A stretch of 64,000 bases of DNA from Mesorhizobium sp. M1D.F.Ca.ET.043.01.1.1 (GTDB taxonomy: Bacteria; Pseudomonadota; Alphaproteobacteria; Rhizobiales; Rhizobiaceae), in contig NZ_CP034444.1 of the NCBI RefSeq assembly GCF_003952385.1, positions 3,720,001 to 3,784,000 on the forward strand, in the 5' to 3' direction. How positions within the stretch are numbered: position 1 is the stretch's first letter; every line of letters begins with the position of its first letter. Made by a program: the position numbers and the translations under genes. The notes under the pieces are model-generated. The model searched no databases. It saw only the letters and a list, made by a program, of their open reading frames with translations, and was not told the DNA's origin. Below, one piece after another: positions 31,986 through 40,450 of the stretch.

Positions 31986-33533
31986 TTACCGGCCGTCTAT
32001 GCCTAGCGCGGCGAATGCCAGCACCGGCCCTTCCCGCCGCAAGTGGACGAGATGCACGGCTACGAGCTCGATCAATGTCTGTCGTTCGGCATGGTCCTTG
32101 GCGAAGCCAGCCAGATCAAACACCGCCGTCACCGTTTCATTCGCCGGCAGTTGCTGGTCCAAGAGCGCTGTCAACGCCGCGTCGAGCGGGTCGGTGAAAT
32201 GCCCTTCCGGCAAGGCCTTTCCCCGCGCCGCGCAGGCGGCGATCCAAGCGGCAACCACCAGGGTCAGATGGACCAGCTCAGTGCCGGCCTCCAGGCACTC
32301 CAGGGTTGACGCTATGATGCGCTGCGGTAATTTCTGGCTGCCGTCATTGGCGATCTGCGCGGTGCGATGGGCGAGCGCGGTGTTTGAGAACCGCTCGGCG
32401 AGTTCGGCCGTATAGGCGGTCGTATCGAGTCCGGCGTCGTCCGGCAGTGTCGGGATGGCTTCGGCCCACAACGCATCGACGAATTGCCGGATCGCCGGAT
32501 CGGCGAATGCGCGGTCGACGGTGGCGTGGCCGCTGAGCAGGCCGAGATAGGCGATGCCCGAATGGGCGCCGTTGAGCAGCCTCAGCTTCATGTCCTCGAA
32601 CGGACCGACATCCTCGACCATGGTGACGCCGAATTTTTCCCAGGCCGGCCGCCCGGCCGGGAAACGATCCTCGATAACCCATTGCCGGAACGGCTCGGTC
32701 ATCACCGGCCAGGCGTCCCCGAAGCCGAGTTCGCCGGCGATGCGGGCGCGGTCGACATCGGTGGTCGCCGGCACGATGCGGTCGACCATGCTCGACGGGA
32801 AAGCCACTTCGTCAGCTAGGTAGCCGGCTAACGGAAGATGATCTGCGCCGGTACGCTCGGCATCGCCCTGTCGGGCGAGCCCGGCATCGACCTGGCGGTC
32901 GCGCCGTAAATCGCGCAGCTTCGCAAACTCGACCAGCAGCCGATGCAGCGTGGTGCCGTTGGCCGGCAGGTTGTCGCAGCAGAGCACGGTGAAGGGCGGC
33001 GTGCCGTCAGCGCGGCGGCGCGCGAGCGCCTCCGCGAGAAAGCCATGCGCCGTCTTCGGCGATGCCGGGTTCGCCAGATCGTGGACAATATCGGGATGGG
33101 CCTTGTCCAGCGTGCCGTCGGCCGCCCTCAGATAGGCCTTTTCGGTGATGGTCAGCGTGACGATGCGGATGCGCGGGTCGGTCAGCGCGGCGAGCACGGC
33201 GCCGGGATCCTCCGGCGCCACCAGCAGCGACAGGATCGAGCCGATCACCTGCAGCTGCTCGCCGGCGCTGTCCCTTACCGCCAGCGTGTAGAGCCCGTCC
33301 TGCGGCGCCAATGCATCGCGGGTGTCGGGGCTGCGCAGCGAGACGCCGACGATGCCCCAGTTCGTCTCGCCATCCGCCAGGCAGGCGTCGACATAGGCCG
33401 CCTGGTGCGCGCGGTGGAAAGCGCCGACGCCCAGGTGGACAATGCCGGGCCTCACGGCGCCGCGATCGTAGCGCGGTATGGCAATGGCGTCCGGCAGTTT
33501 AGCGATCGTGGCGTTGGAAAGACGGCTGTTCAT
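31986..33533 (-). CDS. uxuB: Mannitol dehydrogenase family oxidoreductase, likely D-mannonate oxidoreductase
   Basis: NAD-dependent long-chain dehydrogenase of 515 residues; in this context it most likely interconverts fructuronate and mannonate. It shows VHLGVGAFHRAHQAAYVD, TLTITEKAY, VLCCDNLPANG, VAFPSSMVDRIVPAT and the catalytic KLRLLNGAHSGIAYLG. Residues about 209-233 (RRDRQVDAGLARQGDAERTG and onward) appear as an Arg/Asp-rich insert between LLVEFAKLRD and LAGYLADEVAFP where relatives have none or few residues. It is divergent from the uxaC remnant and convergent with lepB (7-bp gap). Confidence 0.82.
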   Translation of the reverse strand: MNSRLSNATIAKLPDAIAIPRYDRGAVRPGIVHLGVGAFHRAHQAAYVDACLADGETNWGIVGVSLRSPDTRDALAPQDGLYTLAVRDSAGEQLQVIGSILSLLVAPEDPGAVLAALTDPRIRIVTLTITEKAYLRAADGTLDKAHPDIVHDLANPASPKTAHGFLAEALARRRADGTPPFTVLCCDNLPANGTTLHRLLVEFAKLRDLRRDRQVDAGLARQGDAERTGADHLPLAGYLADEVAFPSSMVDRIVPATTDVDRARIAGELGFGDAWPVMTEPFRQWVIEDRFPAGRPAWEKFGVTMVEDVGPFEDMKLRLLNGAHSGIAYLGLLSGHATVDRAFADPAIRQFVDALWAEAIPTLPDDAGLDTTAYTAELAERFSNTALAHRTAQIANDGSQKLPQRIIASTLECLEAGTELVHLTLVVAAWIAACAARGKALPEGHFTDPLDAALTALLDQQLPANETVTAVFDLAGFAKDHAERQTLIELVAVHLVHLRREGPVLAFAALGIDGR

Positions 33534-33610
33534 TGGCGTTTGAAGTCTCCGATCGGCGCGTCGAGCCCGGGCATGAATGGACGACTGCGGCGTAGCATCC
33601 GTCCCCGCCC

Positions 33611-33667
33611 CATACAATGGCCGGGCTCCACGCAAAAGTCATCATACAACTTAATGATTTTTGTATG
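33611..33667. promoter_or_regulatory. CATACAA operator candidate for the hexuronate regulator
   Basis: A perfect inverted repeat CATACAA (33643-33649) / TTGTATG (33661-33667) with 11-bp spacing, plus a further CATACAA half-site at 33611-33617, lies in the divergent region between uxuB and the uxaC remnant. TTGACA follows at 33668-33673 as a possible -35 box. The nearby GntR protein is the natural candidate to bind it. Confidence 0.55.
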
Positions 33668-33719
33668 TTGACATTATCTCCGGCCGATCTACCAATAAGC
33701 CAGCCTGGGAGGAAGCCAA

Positions 33720-34769
33720 GTGGCAGCACTGACCGATCCGGACCTGCTGTTCGCGCCGGAAACGCGAACGCTTGCCCGCTCGCTTTATGCGGGGGTGAAA
33801 GACCTGCCGATCGTCAGCCCGCATGGTCACACGGATCCGCGCTGGTACGCGCTCAACGAGCCGTTTCCCGATCCGGCGCAATTGCTGATCGTGCCGGACC
33901 ATTACATTTTCCGCATGCTGTTCAGCCAGGGCGTGCGGCTGGAGGAACTAGGGGTGACGAGGCTCGACTCCCCGACTCCCAATGGGGCCCCGGTCGAAAC
34001 CGACGGCCGGGCGATCTGGCGGCGCTTCGCCGAGCATTATTACCTGTTCCGCGGCACGCCGACCCGGCTCTGGCTCGACCATGTGTTCGAGCACCTATTC
34101 GGCATCGACGAGCCGCTCGATGCGAGCACGGCCGACCGCCACTACGACACGATCGCGGCGCTGCTCGGCCAAGACGACTATCGGCCGCGGGCGCTGTTCG
34201 AGCGCTTCAACATCGAGGTGATCGCGACGACCGAAGGCGCGCTCGACGACCTCAAATGGCACCGCATGATCCGCGACAGCGGCTGGCAGGGACGCGTGGT
34301 CACCGCCTACCGGCCTGACGCCGTGGTCGATCCCGACTTCGAAGGGTTCCTGACCAATCTCGATCGGCTCGGCGAGATCACCGGCTGCGACACCGGCACC
34401 TGGGCCGGCTATCTCGAAGCGCACAGGCAACGCCGCGCCTATTTCAAGGCGTTCGGCGCGACCTCGTCCGACACCTTCATGGATATGGGTCCGATGATCA
34501 TCATCTGCACGCCGATCTTCCTGCCGTTGGTCCAGCACTACGGCGTCGATCCGGTGCATTTCGGCGTCATCACCATCCTCAATCTCGGCATCGGCCTCAA
34601 CACGCCGCCGGTCGGCACGGTGCAGTTCGTCGCCTGCGCCGTCGGCAAGATAACGGTGTGGGAAGCGATGCGCTCGATCTGGCCGTTCTACGGCGCCGGT
34701 ATCGTGGTTCTGGGGTTGGTGACGTATATTCCCGCGATCTCGCTATGGCTGCCAAGTGTATTCAGATAG
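33720..34769 (+). pseudogene. In-frame chimera: glucuronate isomerase N-terminal half fused to TRAP permease (DctM) C-terminus
   Basis: A 349-codon open frame with a good GGAGGAAG ribosome site and GTG start. Residues 1-251 are UxaC-like (LPIVSPHGHTDPRWYALNEP with the metal-binding HxH, RLWLDHVFEHLFGI, VIATTEGALDDLKWHRMI, ending AYFKAFGATSSD), which in intact UxaC continues HGHPTA. From residue 252 (about 34473) it becomes the hydrophobic C-terminus of a DctM large permease (FMDMGPMIIICTPIFLPLVQ, LNLGIGLNTPPVGTVQFVAC). The C-terminal half of the isomerase barrel is missing, so activity is unlikely. It is most simply a deletion scar that removed dctP, dctQ and most of dctM. Confidence 0.85.
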
Positions 34770-34794
34770 GGCGTATTCAAATAGGGAGTGCGGC

Positions 34795-35568
34795 GTGGCC
34801 GATACCACAACCGACCTCAGGGTCGAACGGAAGCCGAAACTGTCGGAAACGGTGGTTGCGGCGATTCGCAAGCAGCTTCTGGCGGGCGAGATCCCGCCCG
34901 GGCACAAGCTGCCCACCGAGGGCCAGCTGACGGAAACTTTCGGAGTCAGCCGTACCGTCATCCGCGAGGCGCTGGCCAAGCTCGCCGCCGACGGTCTTGT
35001 CGAGCCCAGGCAAGGCGCCGGCGTCTTCGTCACCGAGCATATCTCCACCACGCTCGGCGTTTTAGCCGCCGACATGGGGGCCAAGGACTCCATCGCGCTC
35101 AACGTCCTCGAGGTGCGGCTGGCGATCGAGATCGAATCGGCAGGCCTTGCCGCCATCCGCCGCAACGCCGCGCAGGAGGCGGCGATCCAGGAAGCCTTCT
35201 TCGAGTTCGAGCGGCTTTTGCTCGACAGCCAGCCGACGGGTCCGGCCGATCTCGCCTTCCACCGGGCGATCGCCAGCGCCACCAACAACCCGTTCTATGT
35301 CGAGATGCTCGACGTGCTCGGCCGCCGCGCCATTCCCTGCGACGTGACCTCGCCCTGGTCGACGGAGCTTGTCCAGTCCGACGAATACCAGCGCGGGCTG
35401 CAGCGCGAGCATCTGGTGATCCTCAACGCCATCTCGGCGGGCGATGCGAACGCCGCGCGCGAGGCGATGCGGGCGCATCTCACCGCCAGCCAGCAGCGCT
35501 ACCGCGAGCGCCTGCAGGCGCGGCAGGCCTATTACGCGAAGTCGGTGGCGGCGGCATCGAACGGATGA
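34795..35568 (+). CDS. GntR/FadR family transcriptional regulator of hexuronate genes
   Basis: A 257-residue regulator with an N-terminal winged helix (LSETVVAAIRKQLLAGEIPP, GHKLPTEGQLTETFGVSRTV, IREALAKLAADGLVEPRQG) and a C-terminal FCD all-helical ligand domain with His residues (DLAFHRAIASATNNPFYVEM, REHLVILNAISAGDANAARE). The GTG start at 34795 has GGGAG at six bases. It sits between the uxaC/dctM scar and kduI and probably senses a uronate or 2-keto-3-deoxygluconate. Confidence 0.9.
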   Translation: MADTTTDLRVERKPKLSETVVAAIRKQLLAGEIPPGHKLPTEGQLTETFGVSRTVIREALAKLAADGLVEPRQGAGVFVTEHISTTLGVLAADMGAKDSIALNVLEVRLAIEIESAGLAAIRRNAAQEAAIQEAFFEFERLLLDSQPTGPADLAFHRAIASATNNPFYVEMLDVLGRRAIPCDVTSPWSTELVQSDEYQRGLQREHLVILNAISAGDANAAREAMRAHLTASQQRYRERLQARQAYYAKSVAAASNG

Positions 35569-35581
35569 TCATTCGAGCAAG

Positions 35582-36436
35582 ATGATGGATCAAAAGCACA
35601 CCGAATTCTCCTCGCGCTTCGCCATCGACCCGACCGCGGCCGCGGCGATGGAAACCGCCGAGCTGCGCCACAATTTCCACGTCGCGGGTCTGTTCCAGCC
35701 CGACCGTGTCAACCTGACCTATACGCATTACGACCGCATGGTCGTCGGTGGCGCCATGCCGGTCGATACCGTCCTGCCTCTGGAAGCGATCAAGCCGACC
35801 GGTACCCAGGCATTCCTCGACCGCCGCGAAATGATCGCCGTCAATATCGGCGGCGCCGGTACGGTGACGGCCGATGGCCTGCCCTTTGAGATGGCGTCGC
35901 GCGACATGGTCTATCTCGGCATGGGCACAGAGCAGGTGTCGTTCGCCTCGGCCAGTCCGGATCAGCCGGCCAAATTCTACCTGCTGAGCGCGCCGGCGCA
36001 CCAGACCTATCCCAGCCAGTTGATCCGCATCGCCGATGCCAGGAGGCTCGACCTCGGCAGCCAGGCGACCAGCAACGAGCGCTCGATCTTCCAGTTCATC
36101 CATGCGGACGGCGTGAAAACCTGCCAGCTTGTCGTCGGCATAACGCAGCTGGCGCCGGGTTCGGTCTGGAACACCATGCCGTGCCATGTGCATGACCGGC
36201 GCATGGAGGCCTATCTCTATTTCGACCTGGCCGAGAATGCGCGCGTCTTCCACTTCATGGGTGAGCCGGACGAGACCCGCCATATCGTGATCCGCAACGA
36301 AGAGGCGGTGCTGTCGCCGGGCTGGTCGATCCATTCGGGCGCCGGCACGTCGAACTATGCCTTCATCTGGGCCATGGCCGGCGACAATGTCGACTATACC
36401 GACGTCGACCAGGTGACGATGGATCAGCTCAGGTGA
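35582..36436 (+). CDS. kduI: 5-keto-4-deoxyuronate isomerase (5-dehydro-4-deoxy-D-glucuronate isomerase)
   Basis: Cupin-fold isomerase converting 5-keto-4-deoxyuronate, from unsaturated uronates, into 2,5-diketo-3-deoxygluconate. The 284-residue protein shows the N-terminal half with VNLTYTHYDRMVVGGAMP, FLDRREMIAVNIGGAGTVTA, and the zinc-binding set WNTMPCHVHDRRMEAYLYFD plus IHSGAGTSNYAFIWAMAGDN. Two adjacent ATGs (35582, 35585) are possible starts. It overlaps kduD by 4 bp (GTGA). Confidence 0.92.
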   Translation: MMDQKHTEFSSRFAIDPTAAAAMETAELRHNFHVAGLFQPDRVNLTYTHYDRMVVGGAMPVDTVLPLEAIKPTGTQAFLDRREMIAVNIGGAGTVTADGLPFEMASRDMVYLGMGTEQVSFASASPDQPAKFYLLSAPAHQTYPSQLIRIADARRLDLGSQATSNERSIFQFIHADGVKTCQLVVGITQLAPGSVWNTMPCHVHDRRMEAYLYFDLAENARVFHFMGEPDETRHIVIRNEEAVLSPGWSIHSGAGTSNYAFIWAMAGDNVDYTDVDQVTMDQLR

Positions 36437-37200
36437 GCGACCTCTCCGCCTTCAGCCTTGCGGGAAAACGCATCCTCGTCACCGGCGCCAACACCGGCAT
36501 CGGCCAGGGCATCGCCGTGTCGGTGGCGCGCGCCGGCGGCGCCGTCATCGGCGTCGGCCGCTCGGCGATTGACGAGACAGCGGAAAGGATCACCGCGACC
36601 GGCAGCAGCTTCGAAGCGGTGACCGCCGATCTCGGCGATCCCGACAAGGCCGCCGCCATGCTCGACCGGGTCTGGGACGAGAGCGGGCCGCTCGACGGCC
36701 TGGTCAACAATGCCGGCATCATCCGCCGTGCCGACGCCGTCGACCTGACCGAGGCCGACTGGGACGAGGTGATGGATATCAATCTGAAGACGGTCTTTCG
36801 GCTCGCTCAGAGCTTCGCCAGGCGCGTGCTGGCGGAGCGCGGCCGACGCGGCAAGATCGTCAACATCGCCTCGGTGCTGAGCTTCCAGGGCGGCATCCGC
36901 GTCGCCTCCTACACAGCCTCGAAGCATGGCGTGCTCGGCCTCACCCGGCTGCTCGCCTGCGAATGGGCGCCGAAGGGCATCAACGTCAACGGCATCGCGC
37001 CTGGCTATATCGAGAGCAACAACACCGAGGCCTTGCGCGCCGATCCTGACCGCAGCGCAGCCATTCTCGGGCGTATTCCGGCTGGGCGCTGGGGCCGGCC
37101 CGACGACATCGGCGATGCCGCCGTGTTCCTGCTCGCGCCTGCGTCGGACTACATGCATGGTGCGGTGGTGCCGGTGGACGGCGGCTGGCTGGCACGGTGA
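36433..37200 (+). CDS. kduD: 2-keto-3-deoxygluconate-forming short-chain dehydrogenase (KduD)
   Basis: NAD-dependent short-chain dehydrogenase of 255 residues that reduces 2,5-diketo-3-deoxygluconate after KduI. It shows the glycine motif VTGANTGIGQGIAV, LVNNAGIIRRADAVDL, and catalytic Ser-Tyr-Lys in NIASVLSFQGGIRVASYTAS K. The GTG start overlaps the kduI stop, giving translational coupling. The KduI-KduD pairing makes the specific assignment strong. Confidence 0.9.
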   Translation: MSDLSAFSLAGKRILVTGANTGIGQGIAVSVARAGGAVIGVGRSAIDETAERITATGSSFEAVTADLGDPDKAAAMLDRVWDESGPLDGLVNNAGIIRRADAVDLTEADWDEVMDINLKTVFRLAQSFARRVLAERGRRGKIVNIASVLSFQGGIRVASYTASKHGVLGLTRLLACEWAPKGINVNGIAPGYIESNNTEALRADPDRSAAILGRIPAGRWGRPDDIGDAAVFLLAPASDYMHGAVVPVDGGWLAR

Positions 37201-37229
37201 CCATTTCGATTTCTGAACGGAAGCCTGCA

Positions 37230-37562
37230 ATGACCGACATTTTCGCTCGTGCCGACGAAAAAAGCTGGACGCCGACGCCCGACGGCAACAGGCGGCGCGT
37301 GCTGGTGCACACGGACGAACTGATGATGGTCGAATTCGCCTTCGACAAGGGCGGCGTCGGCGCGCTGCACTCGCATCCGCATGTCCAGGCAAGCTATGTC
37401 GCCGAAGGCCGCTTCGAGGTCACCGTCGACGGCCGGTCGGAGATCCTGGAAGCGGGGAGCAGCTTCATCGTGCCGTCCAACCTGGTGCACGGCGTCAAGG
37501 CGCTGGAAGCGGGCCGGCTGGTCGACAGCTTTGCGCCCCATCGAGCCGACTTCCTCGCCTGA
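37230..37562 (+). CDS. Cupin domain protein, KdgF-like
   Basis: A single-domain cupin of 110 residues with metal ligands in GALHSHPHVQASYVAEGRFE and SSFIVPSNLVHGVKALEAG. KdgF proteins speed ring opening of 4,5-unsaturated monouronates upstream of KduI, and its position directly after kduD fits that role; the exact function is inferred. GGAAG six bases upstream supports the start at 37230. Confidence 0.78.
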   Translation: MTDIFARADEKSWTPTPDGNRRRVLVHTDELMMVEFAFDKGGVGALHSHPHVQASYVAEGRFEVTVDGRSEILEAGSSFIVPSNLVHGVKALEAGRLVDSFAPHRADFLA

Positions 37563-37589
37563 AACGCGGCTTTTGAAATATCGGAACGG

Positions 37590-37620
37590 AAAACCCGCGC
37601 CGTACGGCGCGGGTTTGTTG
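37590..37620 (+). terminator. Terminator of the hexuronate operon
   Basis: The perfect palindrome AACCCGCGCCGTACGGCGCG GGTT is followed by TGTTG, 28 bp after the cupin stop. Confidence 0.8.
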
Positions 37621-37803
37621 CCTGGGCGCCCGTGGCGCCGCCGCGGTACTCAAACATTGCCGCAGGACGACAAAGCTGCCGCAACATGGTGAAGATAGGT
37701 TTAACAAAGAGACCTGGAACTCTGCTGGCATATCGGCCAAAGAGGCGGCGGCCGCAGATCATCATTCGGCCATGGATGCCGGCCTTGGCAGCGGATGAAC
37801 CAA

Positions 37804-37908
37804 AGCGCGACGCGATTCCTTCGGATTCGCTCCACGCGCTTTAGGTTTTGATTTACGCATGTCTTTGTCCCGAAACCGGTTCCCATTTTCGGCAGACATG
37901 CTTTAAGC
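37804..37908. repeat. Intergenic palindromic repeat, family B copy 2
   Basis: It has the same two-part layout as 25325-25430: an arm pair AGCGCG..CGCGCT around GATTCCTTCGGATTCG, the spacer TTTTGATTTACGCATGTCTT, then TGTCCCGAAACCGGTTCCCA TTTTCGG ending in GACATGCTTTAA. It lies in the 368-bp gap before a sulfotransferase gene; nothing else was recognised in that gap apart from the terminator. Confidence 0.8.
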
Positions 37909-37930
37909 CGGCCGGAGAGAAAGTCGGAAA

Positions 37931-38677
37931 ATGGACGTGGTACAAAAGTCAGAAGCCTTTTTGCGCGAGGCCACCCGGCGGCCGATCAGAGAGATCCGGC
38001 GCCTGGCGCTGGATATGAAGCGGCTGTGGCGGCTGTGGGTCACCGGAGGCGCGGCGCGCTACAAGAAGATATTCATCGCCGGCTGCGCGCGCAGCGGAAC
38101 GACGCTGACCCAGCGTCTGATGGGATGTTTCGAAGACACTTTCGTCCATAGAGCCGAAGCGAAATATACCCAGCTGGATATGCTGGACCGTCCCGAATCC
38201 AACCTTGTCGTCAAGCGCACCGAGCGGGGTCACGCGCATCTGGCAAGGTTGCCCAGCGCGATTGGTCTGATCTATTGCGTCCGCCACCCGTTCGACGTGC
38301 TCACGAGCTCGCATCCGGAAAGCAGGGCGGAGCGCCGGTTCCATGTCACGTCCGAACGCTGGCTGGCGGAATACGAGGCCTTGCTGCAGCTCAGAAAGGC
38401 ACAGCCGAATCGCGCGATCATCTACGTCCGCTATGAGGACACGATCGCTCGGCCGGACGAGGTTCAGGAGCGGATCGCGCGGGCATTCGGCCTCAGGCCG
38501 CGTATCCTTTTCAGCGAGGATCCCGGCAATCCGATCCGAGCGACTTCGCTTCAGAAGTGGGAACGCAACGAGGAATATCTTGCCTACATCAAAGGCCTGC
38601 CGCCGGCGTTCCTCGCCCGGTTGAAAGGGTTCTGCGACGAATTCGGCTACGACATGCCGGAGTGGGCAGGGCCATGA
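37931..38677 (+). CDS. Sulfotransferase family protein
   Basis: A 248-residue PAPS-dependent sulfotransferase-like protein. The 5'-phosphosulfate loop is FIAGCARSGTTLTQRLMG, the 3'-phosphate segment is GLIYCVRHPFDVLTSSHPES, and AIIYVRYEDTIARPDEVQER follows. Rhizobial relatives sulfate Nod factors, lipopolysaccharide or capsule; the acceptor here is unknown. Its stop overlaps the start of the beta-propeller gene (ATGA), so the two are made together. Confidence 0.82.
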   Translation: MDVVQKSEAFLREATRRPIREIRRLALDMKRLWRLWVTGGAARYKKIFIAGCARSGTTLTQRLMGCFEDTFVHRAEAKYTQLDMLDRPESNLVVKRTERGHAHLARLPSAIGLIYCVRHPFDVLTSSHPESRAERRFHVTSERWLAEYEALLQLRKAQPNRAIIYVRYEDTIARPDEVQERIARAFGLRPRILFSEDPGNPIRATSLQKWERNEEYLAYIKGLPPAFLARLKGFCDEFGYDMPEWAGP

Positions 38678-39633
38678 CGCCGATGCCCGGCCTTTCTGCC
38701 GAACGGCGCGGGCCGTTGATCACGCCCGATATGCTGCCGGGCGACGAGGGGGCCAGCATAAACGGTCCATCGCTGGTCAGGATGCCCGATTGGGCGAAGG
38801 GCCGGCTCGGGGCCTACCATCTCTATTTCGCGCATCACAACGGCACCTACATCCGGCTTGCCTATTCCGATGCGATGGAGGGTCCGTGGCGGATCCATCC
38901 GGGTGGCGCGCTTTCGCTCGCCGAGTGTCCGTTCATCAAGGGGCACATTGCGTCTCCGGACGTGCATGTCGATGCGCAGAACCAGCGGATCGTCATGTAT
39001 TTCCATGGTCCGGTCTTGAACGGCCAGGGGCAGACGACCTTCGCGGCCACGTCCGCCGAAGGTCTGTGTTTCAGGCCCGATCCCGAACCGCTTGGACCAT
39101 TTTACGCGCGGATCTTTCGCCATGGCGGCTGGTGGTACGGGCTCTTCGGCACGGCCAACGTCGAGCTTCGCCGGTCAAGCGACGGTCTTTCCGGCTTCGA
39201 GGAAGGGCCGATCGTGCTGCCGGGCTCGCGCTGGGTCCGGCCGCGGCACGCGGCGGTGCAGAAGAGCGGGAGCTCGCTGATCGTCTACTACACGTGCAAG
39301 GGCGACGCGCCCGAGCGCGTGCTCTACGGCTGCATCGACCTTTCCGGCGACTGGCGGCGCTGGCGCGTGCGCGGCAGAACCGAATTGCTGAGGCCGGGCA
39401 CCGACTATGAGGGCGCCGGCCTGCCGGTTCGCCGCAGCCGCGTGGGCATGGCAAGGAGCAGAGAGAACGGACTGCGCGATCCGGCCATTTTCGAGGAGGA
39501 TGGCCGGACCTGGCTGCTCTATGCCGTCGCCGGCGAAAGCGGCATTGCGCTGGCCGAAATCCAACCGGGCGAACCCAGGGCTCCCGGCTTGCGAAGATCG
39601 ATTGCGGACCTGTGGAGCCGGCTCGGAGCGTAG
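38674..39633 (+). CDS. Beta-propeller glycoside hydrolase-like protein (GH43/GH117-type fold)
   Basis: A 319-residue protein with repeated blade motifs: GAYHLYFAHHNGTYIRLAYS with AMEGPWRIHP, IASPDVHVDAQNQRIVMYFH, FRHGGWWYGLFGTANVELRR, VRPRHAAVQKSGSSLIVYYT and LRDPAIFEEDGRTWLLYAVA. This pattern is typical of five-bladed glycosidases. No signal peptide is seen, so a cytoplasmic role is likely. Coupled to the sulfotransferase by a 4-bp overlap, suggesting a shared glycan substrate. Catalytic acids are not assigned. Confidence 0.72.
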   Translation: MTPMPGLSAERRGPLITPDMLPGDEGASINGPSLVRMPDWAKGRLGAYHLYFAHHNGTYIRLAYSDAMEGPWRIHPGGALSLAECPFIKGHIASPDVHVDAQNQRIVMYFHGPVLNGQGQTTFAATSAEGLCFRPDPEPLGPFYARIFRHGGWWYGLFGTANVELRRSSDGLSGFEEGPIVLPGSRWVRPRHAAVQKSGSSLIVYYTCKGDAPERVLYGCIDLSGDWRRWRVRGRTELLRPGTDYEGAGLPVRRSRVGMARSRENGLRDPAIFEEDGRTWLLYAVAGESGIALAEIQPGEPRAPGLRRSIADLWSRLGA

Positions 39634-39657
39634 CGCCCTCAACTGGCGAAGTTGGGA

Positions 39658-40284
39658 TCAGCGTTGTTGCAGCGCCAGCCGCACGCCGAGCGCGCAATAG
39701 ATGCCGCCGACCACCTTGCCCTGCCATTTCAGCACGGCCGGGTTGCGGCGCAGGAAGGCGCCGAGACTTCCGGCCGAGACGGCGAAGACCACGGTGCTGA
39801 AGAGGCCGAGGAGGACAAAGACGGCGCCGAGGATCGTCAGCTGGAGCATGACCGATCCGTTTTCAGGGCGTACGAACTGGGGCAGGAAAGCGAGGAAGAA
39901 CAGCGCCGTCTTCGGGTTCAGCACCTCGGTCAATATGGCCTGGCGGAACGCCTTGCCCGCCGGTACGGCCAGGGCGCGGGCCCCGAGATCGGCCGGCGCC
40001 TTCTCGAGGATGGCACGGATGCCGAGAAAAACCAGATAGGCCGCGCCGATGTATTTGATGACGGAAAACAGCATCGCCGATGTGGCGATGATGGCCGAGA
40101 TGCCGAAGATCGCCATGGCGGTGTGGACGACATCGCCCGCCGCGACACCGGCCCCGGTAGCGATGCCGACCTTGGTTCCCGAGCTCGTCGCCCGCGCAAC
40201 GGTTAGCAGCGTGGCGGGCCCGGGAATGAAGACGAAGCCAAGCACGATCGCGACATAGGTCGCCAATGTGGCCAGGTCGATCAT
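39658..40284 (-). CDS. LysE/RhtB family amino acid exporter
   Basis: A 208-residue inner-membrane protein with about six hydrophobic segments. The family signature is VLGFVFIPGPATLLTVARAT, then ATGAGVAAGDVVHTAMAIFG and EVLNPKTALFFLAFLPQFV. It probably exports an amino acid or derivative; the substrate is unknown. The start at 40284 (MIDLATLATYVAIVLGF) begins directly at helix 1; the longer frame upstream is unlike the family. Divergent from recQ. Confidence 0.88.
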   Translation of the reverse strand: MIDLATLATYVAIVLGFVFIPGPATLLTVARATSSGTKVGIATGAGVAAGDVVHTAMAIFGISAIIATSAMLFSVIKYIGAAYLVFLGIRAILEKAPADLGARALAVPAGKAFRQAILTEVLNPKTALFFLAFLPQFVRPENGSVMLQLTILGAVFVLLGLFSTVVFAVSAGSLGAFLRRNPAVLKWQGKVVGGIYCALGVRLALQQR

Positions 40285-40450
40285 TGCCGGGTTCCTCCGC
40301 TGCAGGTCGGGACAACAAGCCACCCTTTTCGCGGAAAGGCAATGCAGCTGCGCTGCGCCAGCAAAACGACGGGCAGCACGGGTTCGGATAGCATTCCGGC
40401 GATCTTCTCCGTAAGAAGATTGCCTCAGCCGAATCCGGGAATCACACTCA

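Noticed and set aside
33720..34769. Treating the uxaC/dctM frame as a normal bifunctional gene
   Set aside because: Each part is only a fragment of its family: half of the isomerase barrel and about the last quarter of a permease, with neither able to function as known.
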